Source: Dermacentor variabilis
Taxonomy: Eukaryota > Arthropoda > Arachnida > Ixodida > Ixodidae
Length of the DNA: 64,000 bases
Direction: 5' to 3'
Assembly: GCF_050947875.1 (NCBI RefSeq)
Contig: NC_134569.1
Span: forward strand, 188,038,067-188,102,066
The notes beneath the pieces are model-generated. The model saw only the letters and a program-made list of their open reading frames with translations. It was not told the DNA's origin and did no database searches. Positions 46,301 through 55,872 of this stretch are shown here, one piece after another (positions within the stretch are counted from its first letter, which is position 1; each line of letters begins with the position of its first letter). Both the position numbers and the translations under genes were made by a program.

Positions 46301-48330
46301 GCCAGGTCTCTCCCAGGGGCATTGTGCAGTGTTGCCTACATATTGCCACAAGTTGAGAGAAGAAAAAACAGCAAGGGTAAATGTGAACATTCCAGCAAAC
46401 ATACATCTTCACACCGTATGGGCACATCTTCGTGCACAATACCAAGGAAGTCGTAAAGGAGACAGATGTGCAGCTAGCTGACCTGTACCCAGAAGTAAGG
46501 AGGGGTTAAAAAAAGAGACAAGGGTTTCAGGGAGATAGGCTCTAGAAAACATCTAACTTGTCATAGCCACCTGGTTTGCAGCACTACCTTTAGATGCGCA
46601 CTATAGCTACTTTGGCCACAATGCTGCTGTCATAACAGATCACATGAACACACACACTCACTCAAGTTGCAGCACTTCTGGAATGGTGCAGCATGCTGCA
46701 ATGGTACTGGGGGCAAAGGAAATAATGAGCTTACTATATCACACAGATAACAGCTAGGAAAGACGTATGGTGCACTTTTGATTTCAGTGTTTGAAAACAG
46801 AACTATAGCACTTCACCCAATGAACTAATGCAGGCCTTCATTTCCTGTGCTTTCCCTTTCCATCGTGTTTTTTGGGTTAGTTGCTACATACAGCAGTGCA
46901 TCTGAGCCAATAAACCACATGGTTTATAGCTGGCATACATGTCTTGTGTCTTTGGGGCTTGTCATCCTGTGTTGGCACTGTTTCTTCTGCAGTGAAAGAA
47001 ACTTCCATAATGCAAGAATGGAAGTAAAGAATTATTGCCTTATCTTTGCCTATTTCAGTCACTGCAGCTGTCTCAGGTGCTGCCATGCACATGTTTGCAA
47101 TGCAGGCTGTGTCCTTTGTCTACACACCTACCAAGATTTTTTTTATTGTTGTTGTTGCTATGCTTTATCGCATGTGACTGGAGCTTGCTCTTGAGGCACT
47201 GAGGACATTCTTTCTTGTGTCTAAGCTGTAGAGGTTGCCAAACTTTACTAGTTAGTGTTGGTGCCCATACCAACCGCTATACACAGGGGTGTGGAATAAA
47301 GCGCAGGGCAGTTGCTGCTTTCAGACTGGCACAGTCGCCTAATCTCTGCCTGCCATCTCCTTTGTTCATAGCCCTGCTAGCACTAAACATACATTACATG
47401 TCAAGGGAACTATCTTTTCTGTAATCGTGAAGGAACAAATAGTAATTTCAACACACTTTCATAAGAGAAGTCCTTTCTGCATTTTTTTTGCTTCGTCAAC
47501 CAAACATTTTCTTTATGTTCGCTTGTGCAAGTACGTCAGCAGCGAGCACATTGGCTAAGTGATGGACATCGCACTCCAGACTTGCATTGAAAGAATTCCT
47601 ATCGTAACGAGCTTCGACCATGACGGCTACACACTTCAAGGGTGCGCAACCGGGAAGGAGATAACCTGTTCATCAGATGTTGGCGCTTGGGCCGGCTCAC
47701 CACGCATCTGGAGACATGTCACCCACTGATACTAATCAGAGCACGCTGTTTTCCTCGGCAAGCGTGCTCGTCGCAGTACCCTACGGCAGCCACAGTATGT
47801 ACACTAAGCCTCTAACGCAGCTACATGCAACTGTAGTGGCTAACCGTAGTGCGTATAGCCAGTATATCGCACGACTGGGCTGGAGTGCACACTTGCACTC
47901 ATGTGCAAGTGCTACGTGGTGCAGACTGGCTTTGTCCTGCACCAGCTTGACCAAGTGGCCACATCCAAATTGCATGTTTTGAAGCGTGAATAGCTCAATA
48001 CGCAGTGAAGTCTGCCAATGCGTCTAGCCAGAGAAAGCCAGGAGTGAGCTTGCACTGGCACGTTTACGTGTGGTCTAACCTTAAGTGTCACGTGATTCGA
48101 GGTTAGTTGAGTGTTCAAAGCTAGTCGAAATTATTGAGACCCACAACACTGATAAGCAGTGTGGGCAATGTTTCATATCTACAGGCAGGTGGGCGCAGCC
48201 GAACCCTAGCAGACGATAGTTCATGATATTACGATAGGCATACTTTCGGAAGTGCGTAATTCTTATCGAAATTCAGAATGTAGATTTTTGCATACGTCAA
48301 CCCGTTTATTAAACGGTGTCAGTAAACATA
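43391..48330. other. Long stretch without a supported gene
   Basis: AT-rich, mostly without recognisable repeats. Exceptions: a 21-bp tandem (GAGCGACCAAGCTGCGAGGGC twice, about 43549-43590), a short (TAT)n palindrome at 45730-45790, and two copies of TGCG(T/A)(C/G)TTATACACCAG near 46191 and 46261 that may be ends of a MITE. One exon-like minus frame (44212-44455) is listed separately. The sequence could be an intron of a host gene, but I see no paired splice sites that prove it. Confidence 0.35.
44212..44455 (-). other. Exon-like open frame, unrecognised
   Basis: On the minus strand an acceptor-like TTCTTCTAGTTTACTGACACATTGCAG ends near 44456. The frame then runs ENLCPYSGSIMFGYITFNDL ... MSRCACMPHPSNVKAPLKVI ... 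LCPTP to a TGA. Composition is protein-like, with Cys, Pro and hydrophobic residues evenly spread, but no domain is recognised. It may be a terminal exon or chance. Confidence 0.2.
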
Positions 48331-48339
48331 TATGCTTAA

Positions 48340-48665
48340 ACTAATGTCATCTTTGAATGTATTCAAAGATGAAATAAAATGTTTCATTTTTAGCAAGCAG
48401 TGTCATGCCCAACAATATGTTCTTCTGTATAATTATGCTTTTTCATATATGTACTTTTTTGTTTGCTTTCTCTTACCAATGTATTGCATTACGTGCATTC
48501 ATTTGTTTTCCTTGTACTTTTATAATTTTGCTGCTTTAACCCACATTTTGTATACATTCTTTTTTTTTTTTCTTTTTAGAACCGAGGGTCCCATTGCGGT
48601 CATTGACTTTGAGACCTTTGTCTGCATACTATATAATACTTATTCATTGTTATTGAATGGAGAAT
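48340..48665 (+). mobile_element. CR1-like LINE 3' UTR fragment
   Basis: T-rich sequence (TTTCATATATGTACTTTTTTG ... CACATTTTGTATACATTC) leads to TTTTTAGAACCGAGGGTCCC and GAGACCTTTGTCTGC, resembling TTAGAACAGGAGGTCCCCC and GGGACCTCCTTCTG in the 3' UTR of the LINE at 7480-10284. No coding part is present. A palindrome CATCTTTGAAT-GT-ATTCAAAGATG spans 48348-48371. Confidence 0.4.
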
Positions 48666-49800
48666 AAGCTGAAACTGAGAGTAGAAAGAAGCACACTGAT
48701 CCAAACAACCTTCTTGTGATTGACGTCAGCAATCGGCCAATAGCAGCCATCGTGAATGTTGCATATGATGACATATGCAAGCCGCTGGCAGCTTCAAAAT
48801 AAGTGGCAAGAAGGCATCGTTTGTAAAGCGAGTGTTTGAGAAAAAGGTGACTGTGCTCTACTTGTGAGCTCCACATACCGCACATGATTGCAAAATTTGG
48901 CTAAGATGTTCACAGCAGATGATTTCACAAAGCCTAAGGTGTGGTTCAGCACACATCTAAAGAAACCCTAAAAAGAATTTGACAATCATGTAAAAAAGTA
49001 CTGAGTTGGTAGGGTAGGTCGTCCTGATCATTTCAAGGCATATTTAATTGCTATGCACAAAGCATGTAATTGATTATAAAGCTTTAAAATGTGCACCGAT
49101 ACATATCAGCAATGCCGCACCCCTGAGTGTTCAGCCGACCCTTCCCAGGCTATGTAGCTTGGGTGAGCAGTGTCACTCGGGTGAGCGATTCGATTGGCAG
49201 CCCAAACAAGGTCATCGACAATGCCAAAACCATGTCGCTTCATTAGGCTTACTTTTAATACCATACATATGCATAGTTATTTGTGTAACCTTAAAAATAA
49301 ATATACACAAATGCAATCAACGTGGACATTTCTTTTCAAACCAATGGCCCACTTCTGGCTGAGAATGCCGATCGTCTGCTACAGCTGTGGCAGCTGTAGC
49401 CGATGGCAGCTGATGGAAGCGGAGGGGATTCCCAATGAAAATAGGTGTAGCAATGTCCCCTTTGGCGGCAGCAACACGAATGCTACCAGCACTGTGCTAG
49501 GCTCATATTGCGCTGCCAACTGCAGTGACTGCACGCTGTAGAAGACACAAGCACCGCACAGTAATGTCAACACCAACCTCCTTGGTCAACTCAGCATTCA
49601 CCCTGGGTTTTGAAAACAAAGCCGCTTTTAGCTGTAACCGTAGGTTCTGCATTTGTCAGAGAGACTATTCTTGTGTATAATTTGCCTTTAATGGTAGCAG
49701 AACAATCTCTTAACAAGCTGAGATCCTGAAAGAAAAGTGCTGCGATGGCATCTGAACGTGATTTACAACATGACAAAACATCCATCAGAGAGTCACCATC
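48666..49800. other. No gene recognised
   Basis: Short frames only. A minus frame from 49576 begins with a signal-peptide-like hydrophobic stretch (MVLTLLCGACVFYSVQSLQL), but it is only 65 residues long and has no domain, so I do not call it. Confidence 0.3.
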
Positions 49801-49804
49801 TGGA

Positions 49805-50050
49805 GGTACAGAGAGAGAGAGAGAAGGGAATAAGGAAAGGCAGGGTGGTTAACCAGACTGAGTCCAGTTTGCTACCCTACACGTGGGGAGGGGTATGGGG
49901 AGTGAAAGAGAGAAAGAGGGTGTGTGTGTGTGAGAGAGAGAGTGAGAGAGATAACTTAGGTGCAGGATGTCTATAGCCAGGCACTCAAGTCTGTTGGTAG
50001 TGAAAAAGCGCTCGAACTGCTTTCTGGGCTAATGAACTGTGAGGCCAGGC
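49805..50050 (-). repeat. Dispersed repeat with (AG)n/(TG)n runs
   Basis: AGAGAGAGAGAG, AAGGCAGGGTGGTTAACCAG, TTTGCTACCCTACACGTGGG, then (TG)n and (GA)n at 49920-49950. The GGTTAACCAG and GCTACCCTACACGTGGGG blocks belong to a repeat I recall as common in ticks, with a (CT)n tail on the minus strand. Confidence 0.4.
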
Positions 50051-50089
50051 TCCCGAGATTTTCGCTTCCGTAAATGGCATTTGGAGGTA

Positions 50090-50155
50090 GACTTTAGTGT
50101 AGTGGTACTGTCTCTGTCTTTTACTCGGACAGTGTGGGTTCGATTACGGCTGCTG
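50090..50155 (+). repeat. tRNA-like SINE head
   Basis: TTTAGTGTAGTGGTA (A-box-like) and GGGTTCGATTAC (B-box-like) are 40 bp apart, similar to a tRNA-Val-type head. The anticodon arm does not fold well, so this is a decayed SINE head rather than a tRNA gene. Confidence 0.4.
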
Positions 50156-52114
50156 ATCTACTGTTCTTTTGGTGCCTCCCTTTCTTTCTGTTTAATTCTA
50201 CAGAAAAGGAAACATTATGAATAACCCATTTCATCCCCATTCACAAGTGAGCAGCAGCTGTAGCCTAGCTATGGCAGTGCTTGTTTTTACCGCTGACAGA
50301 TACAAGCAAATCTTGCAAGCATAACATAGAGAGAATTGTAGGCATATGTGTTGGGTATTTACATGTTATCAGGCTACTATCAAACCAAAAGAATACCAGA
50401 AACTGCGACAAGCGCCCACAGTGGCACCTGGCGCTTTTCAATTCATGTAGTGCAAGCCAGCAAACATGGCACTTTGCGCTACCGTCTCTCCATTCGCCGT
50501 GGGAAGTTTGTCTTTAAAGTATGCTCTATGTAGCTTAGGCTTAATGAGAAAACCTTTCTTTGAAAGATATGCGGGAACAAACTTTGTTCAAATAAACCAG
50601 AAGTAGACAACAATTGTGCCACCACAGGAAGGAGGCAAGACATGGCAATGGCCACCCGGAGTAAAGGTTATGAGGACACAGAGGATTGAGATGACAGAAC
50701 TAATTTATAACCACTCGTACCTGTTTTATTATAGGGCACTGACACGAACTTCTTGTGAGAAAGATTTCCTTGAGAGATACTCTCTGTGTCTAGGTGAATG
50801 TCAAAAGCCATTTCAGGGACCCTATAAAGCAAGCAGAAGTTCTTTACTGTACTACAATGGCAGCTGTCACATTTCAAACAAAAGTGCAAGAGTGCTTTTT
50901 CTTCCATTTATTTTGAATGCTCCCAGTGTTGCAATAATTGTCACCATCTGCTGCGCACGTTTTTCTACAAAAACACAGTCCAGCACAAAATGGTCGTCTT
51001 GGACCATGGATGCATTCATAAGACGCATCTGCTGCCTGTATTCTTATCAGCTGCAGGACCTCATGTGACGATGGTGATTTGTGCTTTAACATAGCTTCAG
51101 ACGACAGAAAGTCGAGCAAGTTGGGTTATGATTCATGATTTTAAATGCAGACGCTTAGTACAGTGACACAAGGGAGACATCAAAAACAACACAAATGCTC
51201 ATTATCAACTGAAATGTTGTAATGTAGCAGCAAATCAAAAATTACAGTTCTATCCATGCATGATACATTGAAGGAAACACCCACCTGGCATTTATGGATA
51301 CAAGAATGTATTCCATCGCGAGTAAACACGGATATCTCAAGTGAGAGACGAAGATGTCCATAACCTATCCCTAACTACTTCATTATGTGCTCGTGTTTTA
51401 TGCAGCTGCTGTTAACATTGAATATGTGCAAAAATCCTCAGACAGTGGGACATACTTTTTGCTCGTCCCCGTTATGACTGTGAACAGCAGGCATGGACCT
51501 CTTGATCAGCACCATTTGACAACAGGCACTTGAGTGAAATCCTAGTGAAAACACTTCGTCCATAGGACATCCAAATTATGTGCCAATGTCTGTGCACTAT
51601 TTCAGAGACAAATATGACATTCACCGAACGTCTATTTTTGAATATTTCCCCACGGACGTCACAAGGGTACTACTGCACATGCAATTTTTTCGGCTTACAC
51701 ATGAATAGTTGTCCTCCAAAAAGCTTTGTCTGAGTTTCTTCGTAAGAGAATTACACTTCCTTGTAAACTGTAATTAAAATCCGAAGCCATCATGTCTGCG
51801 GCTCACGTGTACGTAGTACTTTGCTGATCGTCTGCCGCAATTTACTTTGAAAACTTCAGTTCAATAAGCCACATGCTTGGCAGAAGCCAGAGAATGAGAA
51901 GTATATGTAGACCCTTTTCACAGAGCAGTTCGCTCTAAAAGAACAAGATGTCACTTTTGGCGGTGCAGTGCACATTGCCTCAAGTGAAAGCGCGTGAATG
52001 CGAAACCATTACTGACTCTGCCCTGCTACTGTTCGATCAGCTGTAGGAAATACAACTGGGTGATCACCAACGCACTGTGCTCCACTCATGCTGAGAGATG
52101 TGGAATGGTAAAGG
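50156..52114. other. No gene recognised
   Basis: Two opposed open frames (50616-51068 plus, 51119-50874 minus) overlap. The minus one carries a Cys-rich motif, RRPFCAGLCFCRKTC, but neither matches a family I know. Otherwise AT-rich sequence without repeats visible by eye. Confidence 0.3.
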
Positions 52115-52118
52115 GTAG

Positions 52119-52379
52119 AAGTGTGCAGTAGTTGGCTGCAAAAATAGCAACTGGCATATTAAGGAATGGAATGAACCTGCGAGGGCAACTTCACAGACTG
52201 CTGCTAGACAAGGGGACTGCCTGTGTCACCCTTCACAATGCACAGCTTTCCTCGAGGATATAAAATTTCACTAATTTGCCAGCATTATATCACTGACATC
52301 CACAGAAAGGACTTCAAACCTGGAACATCAGCAAGAGCAAGTGCCGCTCATTACACAGTGACAAAGGGAGTAGCCAGTT
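52119..52379 (+). pseudogene. THAP zinc-finger domain remnant (second THAP family)
   Basis: KCAVVGCKNSNWHIKEWNE is the C-x4-C start of a THAP finger. After a frameshift near 52210 it continues with MHSFPRGYKI, then ITDIHRKDFKPGTSARASAA and HYT. The position of the third zinc Cys (usually ARVCSAHF) is Ser here. The domain is followed at 52380 by the LINE target duplication, so the LINE landed in its tail. It differs clearly from the THAP copies at 15.5 and 40.9 kb. Confidence 0.7.
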
Positions 52380-52390
52380 CCTTGCATAAT
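52380..52390. repeat. LINE target-site duplication, left copy
   Basis: CCTTGCATAAT, repeated with one mismatch as CCTTGCATAGT at 59781-59791. The pair brackets the LINE plus element B. Confidence 0.7.
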
Positions 52391-52958
52391 AGGAGAGAGA
52401 GAAACTTATTTACAGAAAGCACAGAGGTCGGCCTGAGCTATAACTTGCTCTGGCCTGCTACTCTACACTGGGGAAAAGGGACGAGGAGGGAAAGGGCTGA
52501 TGAATGATGATGATGATATAAGGAAGCGATGACTATATACAGATTCACAGAGTTGTAGCATCTCTGAAGCCGTGCGTCCAGCCCAGTGGCTTGGAGAAAA
52601 GCTATAGCAGCACTTGTTATCAGGGCTGCAGTGTTTGCATTACGCCAAGGACCTAAAATAAACTCGTCTGATAGGCCTCTTATGTATCTTTGCAATGGAA
52701 GAGACCAGTTGCTGTTGTTCTTGCGCGTACGCGAGACACACGCAAAATATATGATCAAGTGTTGCTGGCACCTCACAGTATTCACAGTTTGGGCTAGTAT
52801 CACTGCCACCTATCATATGTCTATAACGGTTGGTGAATGCTACACCAAGGCGAATCCGGTGCACCATGCTCGTTTGGCTTCTTTTGAGCTTGTGAGGCAT
52901 ACGAAATTTGATTTCTGGGTCCCATTCGTGTAATCGCTTGTGTCGTCGATCTGGGTGG
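52391..52958 (-). pseudogene. I-group LINE, C-terminal ORF2 and 3' end (3' segment of a twin-primed copy)
   Basis: On the minus strand, starting at the LTR edge, the frame reads HPDRRHKRLHEWDPEIKF, then RIRLGVAFTNRYRHMIG, CEYCEVPATLDHIFCVC (a Cys-rich finger of the I-group C-terminus) and, after a break, FILGPWRNANTAALI and FLQATGLDARL. The 3' UTR ends with GTAAATAAGTTTCTCTCTCTCCT at 52391. The upstream protein part is found in opposite orientation at 59646-59780, on the far side of element B. Confidence 0.8.
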
Positions 52959-53661
52959 TGTTACGTTTCGCCTACGACGCGCGGTTTAGCCGGCGCGGCT
53001 GCAACGGACGCCGGGGCTTCGTTCAAAGCGGCAGACATTTTGGCCCGTTCGGCACCGCCGCTACGCCTCCCCGCCAAGCGCGTCCAGGCCTGTTCTAATG
53101 CCACGTGTCTTCATGTGCGTGTGTGTGTGTATGTGCATGTTGGTGCCCACGCTTGTCGAAGCGCGGCAGCCGGGGAGAGGAGCTCCCCCAACTGTGAAGC
53201 GAGGGGGTCTGACCGGCGCCGACACGACGTATGCGCCACCTTCTCTTCCCATTGTGCCCGAACGGCGCCGGCACGACGGCTACGCCACCTTCTCATCCCA
53301 TTGTGCCCGAGCGGCACAGTCACGTGCTCGTCTATAGAGGGGTTCCTTCTTGCCCTCAACTGCGAGAGTATAAAAGCAGCTGCCCCCGGACGCCAAGGGG
53401 GGCTCCGATTTCTTCAGTTGAGTAACGTACACTCCCGTCTCTCTACTTCGGTCAACCTGACCGCCAACTCTTTGCGATGTTAGAATAAACAAGTTGTTTT
53501 GTTGTTACCAGTCGACTCATGCTTTGCCGGGACCTTCGGATGCTTCCAGTTGTACCCCAGGCCACCAGGCCAACGCTACCCTTGGGGCTTGCGACCCAGG
53601 TGCAACAACGGGCGTCAGCGCCGAGTTCCCAACAACTCGTGCCAGCGGTGCGATTCCAACA
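52959..53661 (+). repeat. 5' LTR of element B
   Basis: TGTTACGTTTCGCC...GATTCCAACA, 703 bp. It contains a short (GT)n near 53118-53132. Two ~48-bp direct repeats lie at about 53219-53313, each with GCCACCTTCTC and CATTGTGCCCGA. TATAAAA is at 53369-53375 and AATAAA at 53484-53489. A ~110-bp spacing from TATA to AATAAA is typical of an LTR promoter and poly(A) signal. Confidence 0.95.
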
Positions 53662-53679
53662 ACTGTCTGCCAGCGGTGA
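53662..53679 (+). promoter_or_regulatory. Candidate primer-binding site of element B
   Basis: ACTGTCTGCCAGCGGTGA directly follows the LTR and matches element A at 24169-24186 in 15 of 18 positions. The priming tRNA is not identified. Confidence 0.4.
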
Positions 53680-53976
53680 CATCGCGACAACGGAGGCCAG
53701 CAGCGAAGATATGCGATTGACTGTATGCTGAGCAGCTCATCGACGATCCGGGAGCAGTGCAACGAGCCCTGTGTGATGACTGGTTGCCTGCAGCGGAACG
53801 ACTGCGCTGAATTCTTGGCTGCGAGGTTTGGTGAGTGCGGGACTTTCTTCTTCTGAGTTTTGCCAGGCTTTTGTTAGTGTCAGAAACAGAGCTGGTAATT
53901 GTGGTTGTCGTTGCTGCCGGGTTAGATTGCGGCAAGACAATAGTCGGCAGTAGAGAAAGCAGCATTCAGAGCAGCC

Positions 53977-55785
53977 ATGGATTTGAAGTCGTTGCGCAAA
54001 CCGAAATTGCTGGAGCTTGCAAGAGAGTTGGGTCTGGATGTCTCAGACAAACTCAGAAAACCAGAACTGCTAAAGGCTATTCTTGAGTTAGAGGCTGACG
54101 ATGACGAGCTGTCGGAATGCCTTGAGACTATTGAGGAGAGGTCAAAAAGACAGGAGCGCGAACTTAAAGAGCAAAAAGAGAAACAGGAGCGCGAACTTAA
54201 AGAACAAAAAGAGCGAGAGCAACAAGAGAAAAAAGAAGAGCGCGACCGTCAACACGCTTTGGAAATGAAGCGTCTTGAGGTAGAGATGGAACGCGCTCGT
54301 AATGGAAGTCAGGCACACGGTGCAGGAGAACGAGTATTGTTCAAAATGACTGACCTGATGCGGCCGTTTAAGCTTGGAGAGGACATTGGTTTGTTCCTGG
54401 TTAACTTTGAGCGAACGTGCGAGAAGCAGGGGTTCTCTCGGGAAACGTGGCCACAGCGCTTGCTCACTTTGTTACCCGGCGAGGCGGCCGACGTAGTCGC
54501 TCGCTTGAATAGGGAGGAGGCAGAGGATTTCGACAAAGTGAAATCGAGTCTGCTAAAGAAGTACAGGCTGTCAGCGGAGGCGTTCCGTCAGAAGTTTCGG
54601 GAAAATGAGAAAGGCAAAAGTGAGTCATATACAGAGTTTGCGTACAGGCTTATGTCAAACATGCGGGAATGGCTCAAAGAAGAGAAAGCGTTTGGTGACC
54701 ACGATAAAGTTCTGCAGTGCTTCGGGCTGGAACAGTTTTATAGTCGGTTACCTGAGAACGTGCGGTACTGGGTCTTGGATAGGCCAGACGTTAGTACAGT
54801 GGCTAAAGCCGTCGAGCTAGCCGAGGAGTTTGTGACGCGTCGGGCTCGCGGAGCTAAGGACGGTCAAAAGGGTGAGTTTGGCTCGAAGTTTGAGAGGCCA
54901 AAGTTCACACCCATGAGAGCCAAGGGGAACACACGTAGTGCGGATGCGAGTGAAAGCAGTGCGACCGAACCTAAGGAGACGGCGGCAGCCGAAGCCGAAC
55001 GCAGAAAGCGGTTCGAGACGAGGCAAGCGCGCGTTTGTTATACGTGCCAGAAGCCGGGTCACTTTTCGGCGCAGTGTCCGGAAACAACACCAAAAGTTGT
55101 GTTTTTGTCAATATGCAGCACTGACGAGAACATGAAGCTTCTCGAGCCTTACATGCGAGACCTCCTCGTGAACGGGAAAGAGTGCCGAGTGCTTCGCGAT
55201 TCCGCAGCTACAATGGATGTAGTTCACCCCTCTTACGTAGAACCCCATATGTTCACGGGCGAGTGCGCATGGATCAAGCAAGCCGTGGAAGCTCATAGCG
55301 TGTGTCTGCCGGTAGCAAAAGTGCTTATTGAAGGACCTTTCGGAGCGCTTGAGACGGAGGCGGCAGTGTCATCTATGCTGCCCCCCCAGTACCCGTACCT
55401 ATTTTCCAACAGGTCCGATCACCTCCTGCGCGAGAAGGGGCTTTTGTTTGGTGAGGCTAGCGTTCAGGCCTTAACCAGATCGAAGGTTCGGGAGCTCGCT
55501 GCAAAGGCGGTAATTGCGGGGCCGACGTTGTCCAACAATGAAAAAGGGTCAGAGGCGCAGCAAGCTGATATTCAGAGCACGCCTGAACTGAATAAAATTG
55601 AGTCTGTAACGTTGAAGGCGCCAGATACTGGAGAGGAAATGCCCGACACGGGAAAGTTAGAAGAGCTATCTACAGATTTACTCATCGCGCCTACGTCAGA
55701 CGGACTTAATAGGTTGCTAAAAGTCAGCCGGTCGGCTTTGATAGCCGAGCAAAAGAAGGATGGCAGCCTAGAAAACATACGCTGA
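53977..55785 (+). CDS. Element B Gag and protease-like polyprotein (truncated by stop)
   Basis: 602 residues. The start (GCCATGG context) begins MDLKSLRKPKLLELARELGL and KLRKPELLKAIL, a SAP-like helix pair. Residues ~45-100 are a charged coiled coil with repeated ERELKEQKEK. A capsid-like part follows (FLVNFERTCEKQGFSRETWP). The zinc knuckle is C354-x2-C357-x4-H362-x4-C367 (CYTCQKPGHFSAQC). Asp408 opens DSAATMDVVHPSYV, where a retropepsin DSG/DTG is expected. The frame stops at TGA 55783-55785. In element A the corresponding place reads through, so this stop is decay. The same phase continues into integrase. Confidence 0.9.
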   Translation: MDLKSLRKPKLLELARELGLDVSDKLRKPELLKAILELEADDDELSECLETIEERSKRQERELKEQKEKQERELKEQKEREQQEKKEERDRQHALEMKRLEVEMERARNGSQAHGAGERVLFKMTDLMRPFKLGEDIGLFLVNFERTCEKQGFSRETWPQRLLTLLPGEAADVVARLNREEAEDFDKVKSSLLKKYRLSAEAFRQKFRENEKGKSESYTEFAYRLMSNMREWLKEEKAFGDHDKVLQCFGLEQFYSRLPENVRYWVLDRPDVSTVAKAVELAEEFVTRRARGAKDGQKGEFGSKFERPKFTPMRAKGNTRSADASESSATEPKETAAAEAERRKRFETRQARVCYTCQKPGHFSAQCPETTPKVVFLSICSTDENMKLLEPYMRDLLVNGKECRVLRDSAATMDVVHPSYVEPHMFTGECAWIKQAVEAHSVCLPVAKVLIEGPFGALETEAAVSSMLPPQYPYLFSNRSDHLLREKGLLFGEASVQALTRSKVRELAAKAVIAGPTLSNNEKGSEAQQADIQSTPELNKIESVTLKAPDTGEEMPDTGKLEELSTDLLIAPTSDGLNRLLKVSRSALIAEQKKDGSLENIR

Positions 55786-55872
55786 ATTGTCAAGGAAGGT
55801 ATCGCCAAGAAAAATGCTCGCTTTGTGGAAAGAGGTGGGGTCCTGTAATGGAAGTATCGAGACCGCAGGGGA

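Noticed and set aside
53061..53483. Several open frames in both LTRs of B (also 59024-59467)
   Set aside because: GC-rich LTR sequence is open in many frames; the same frames recur in both LTRs and show no domain.
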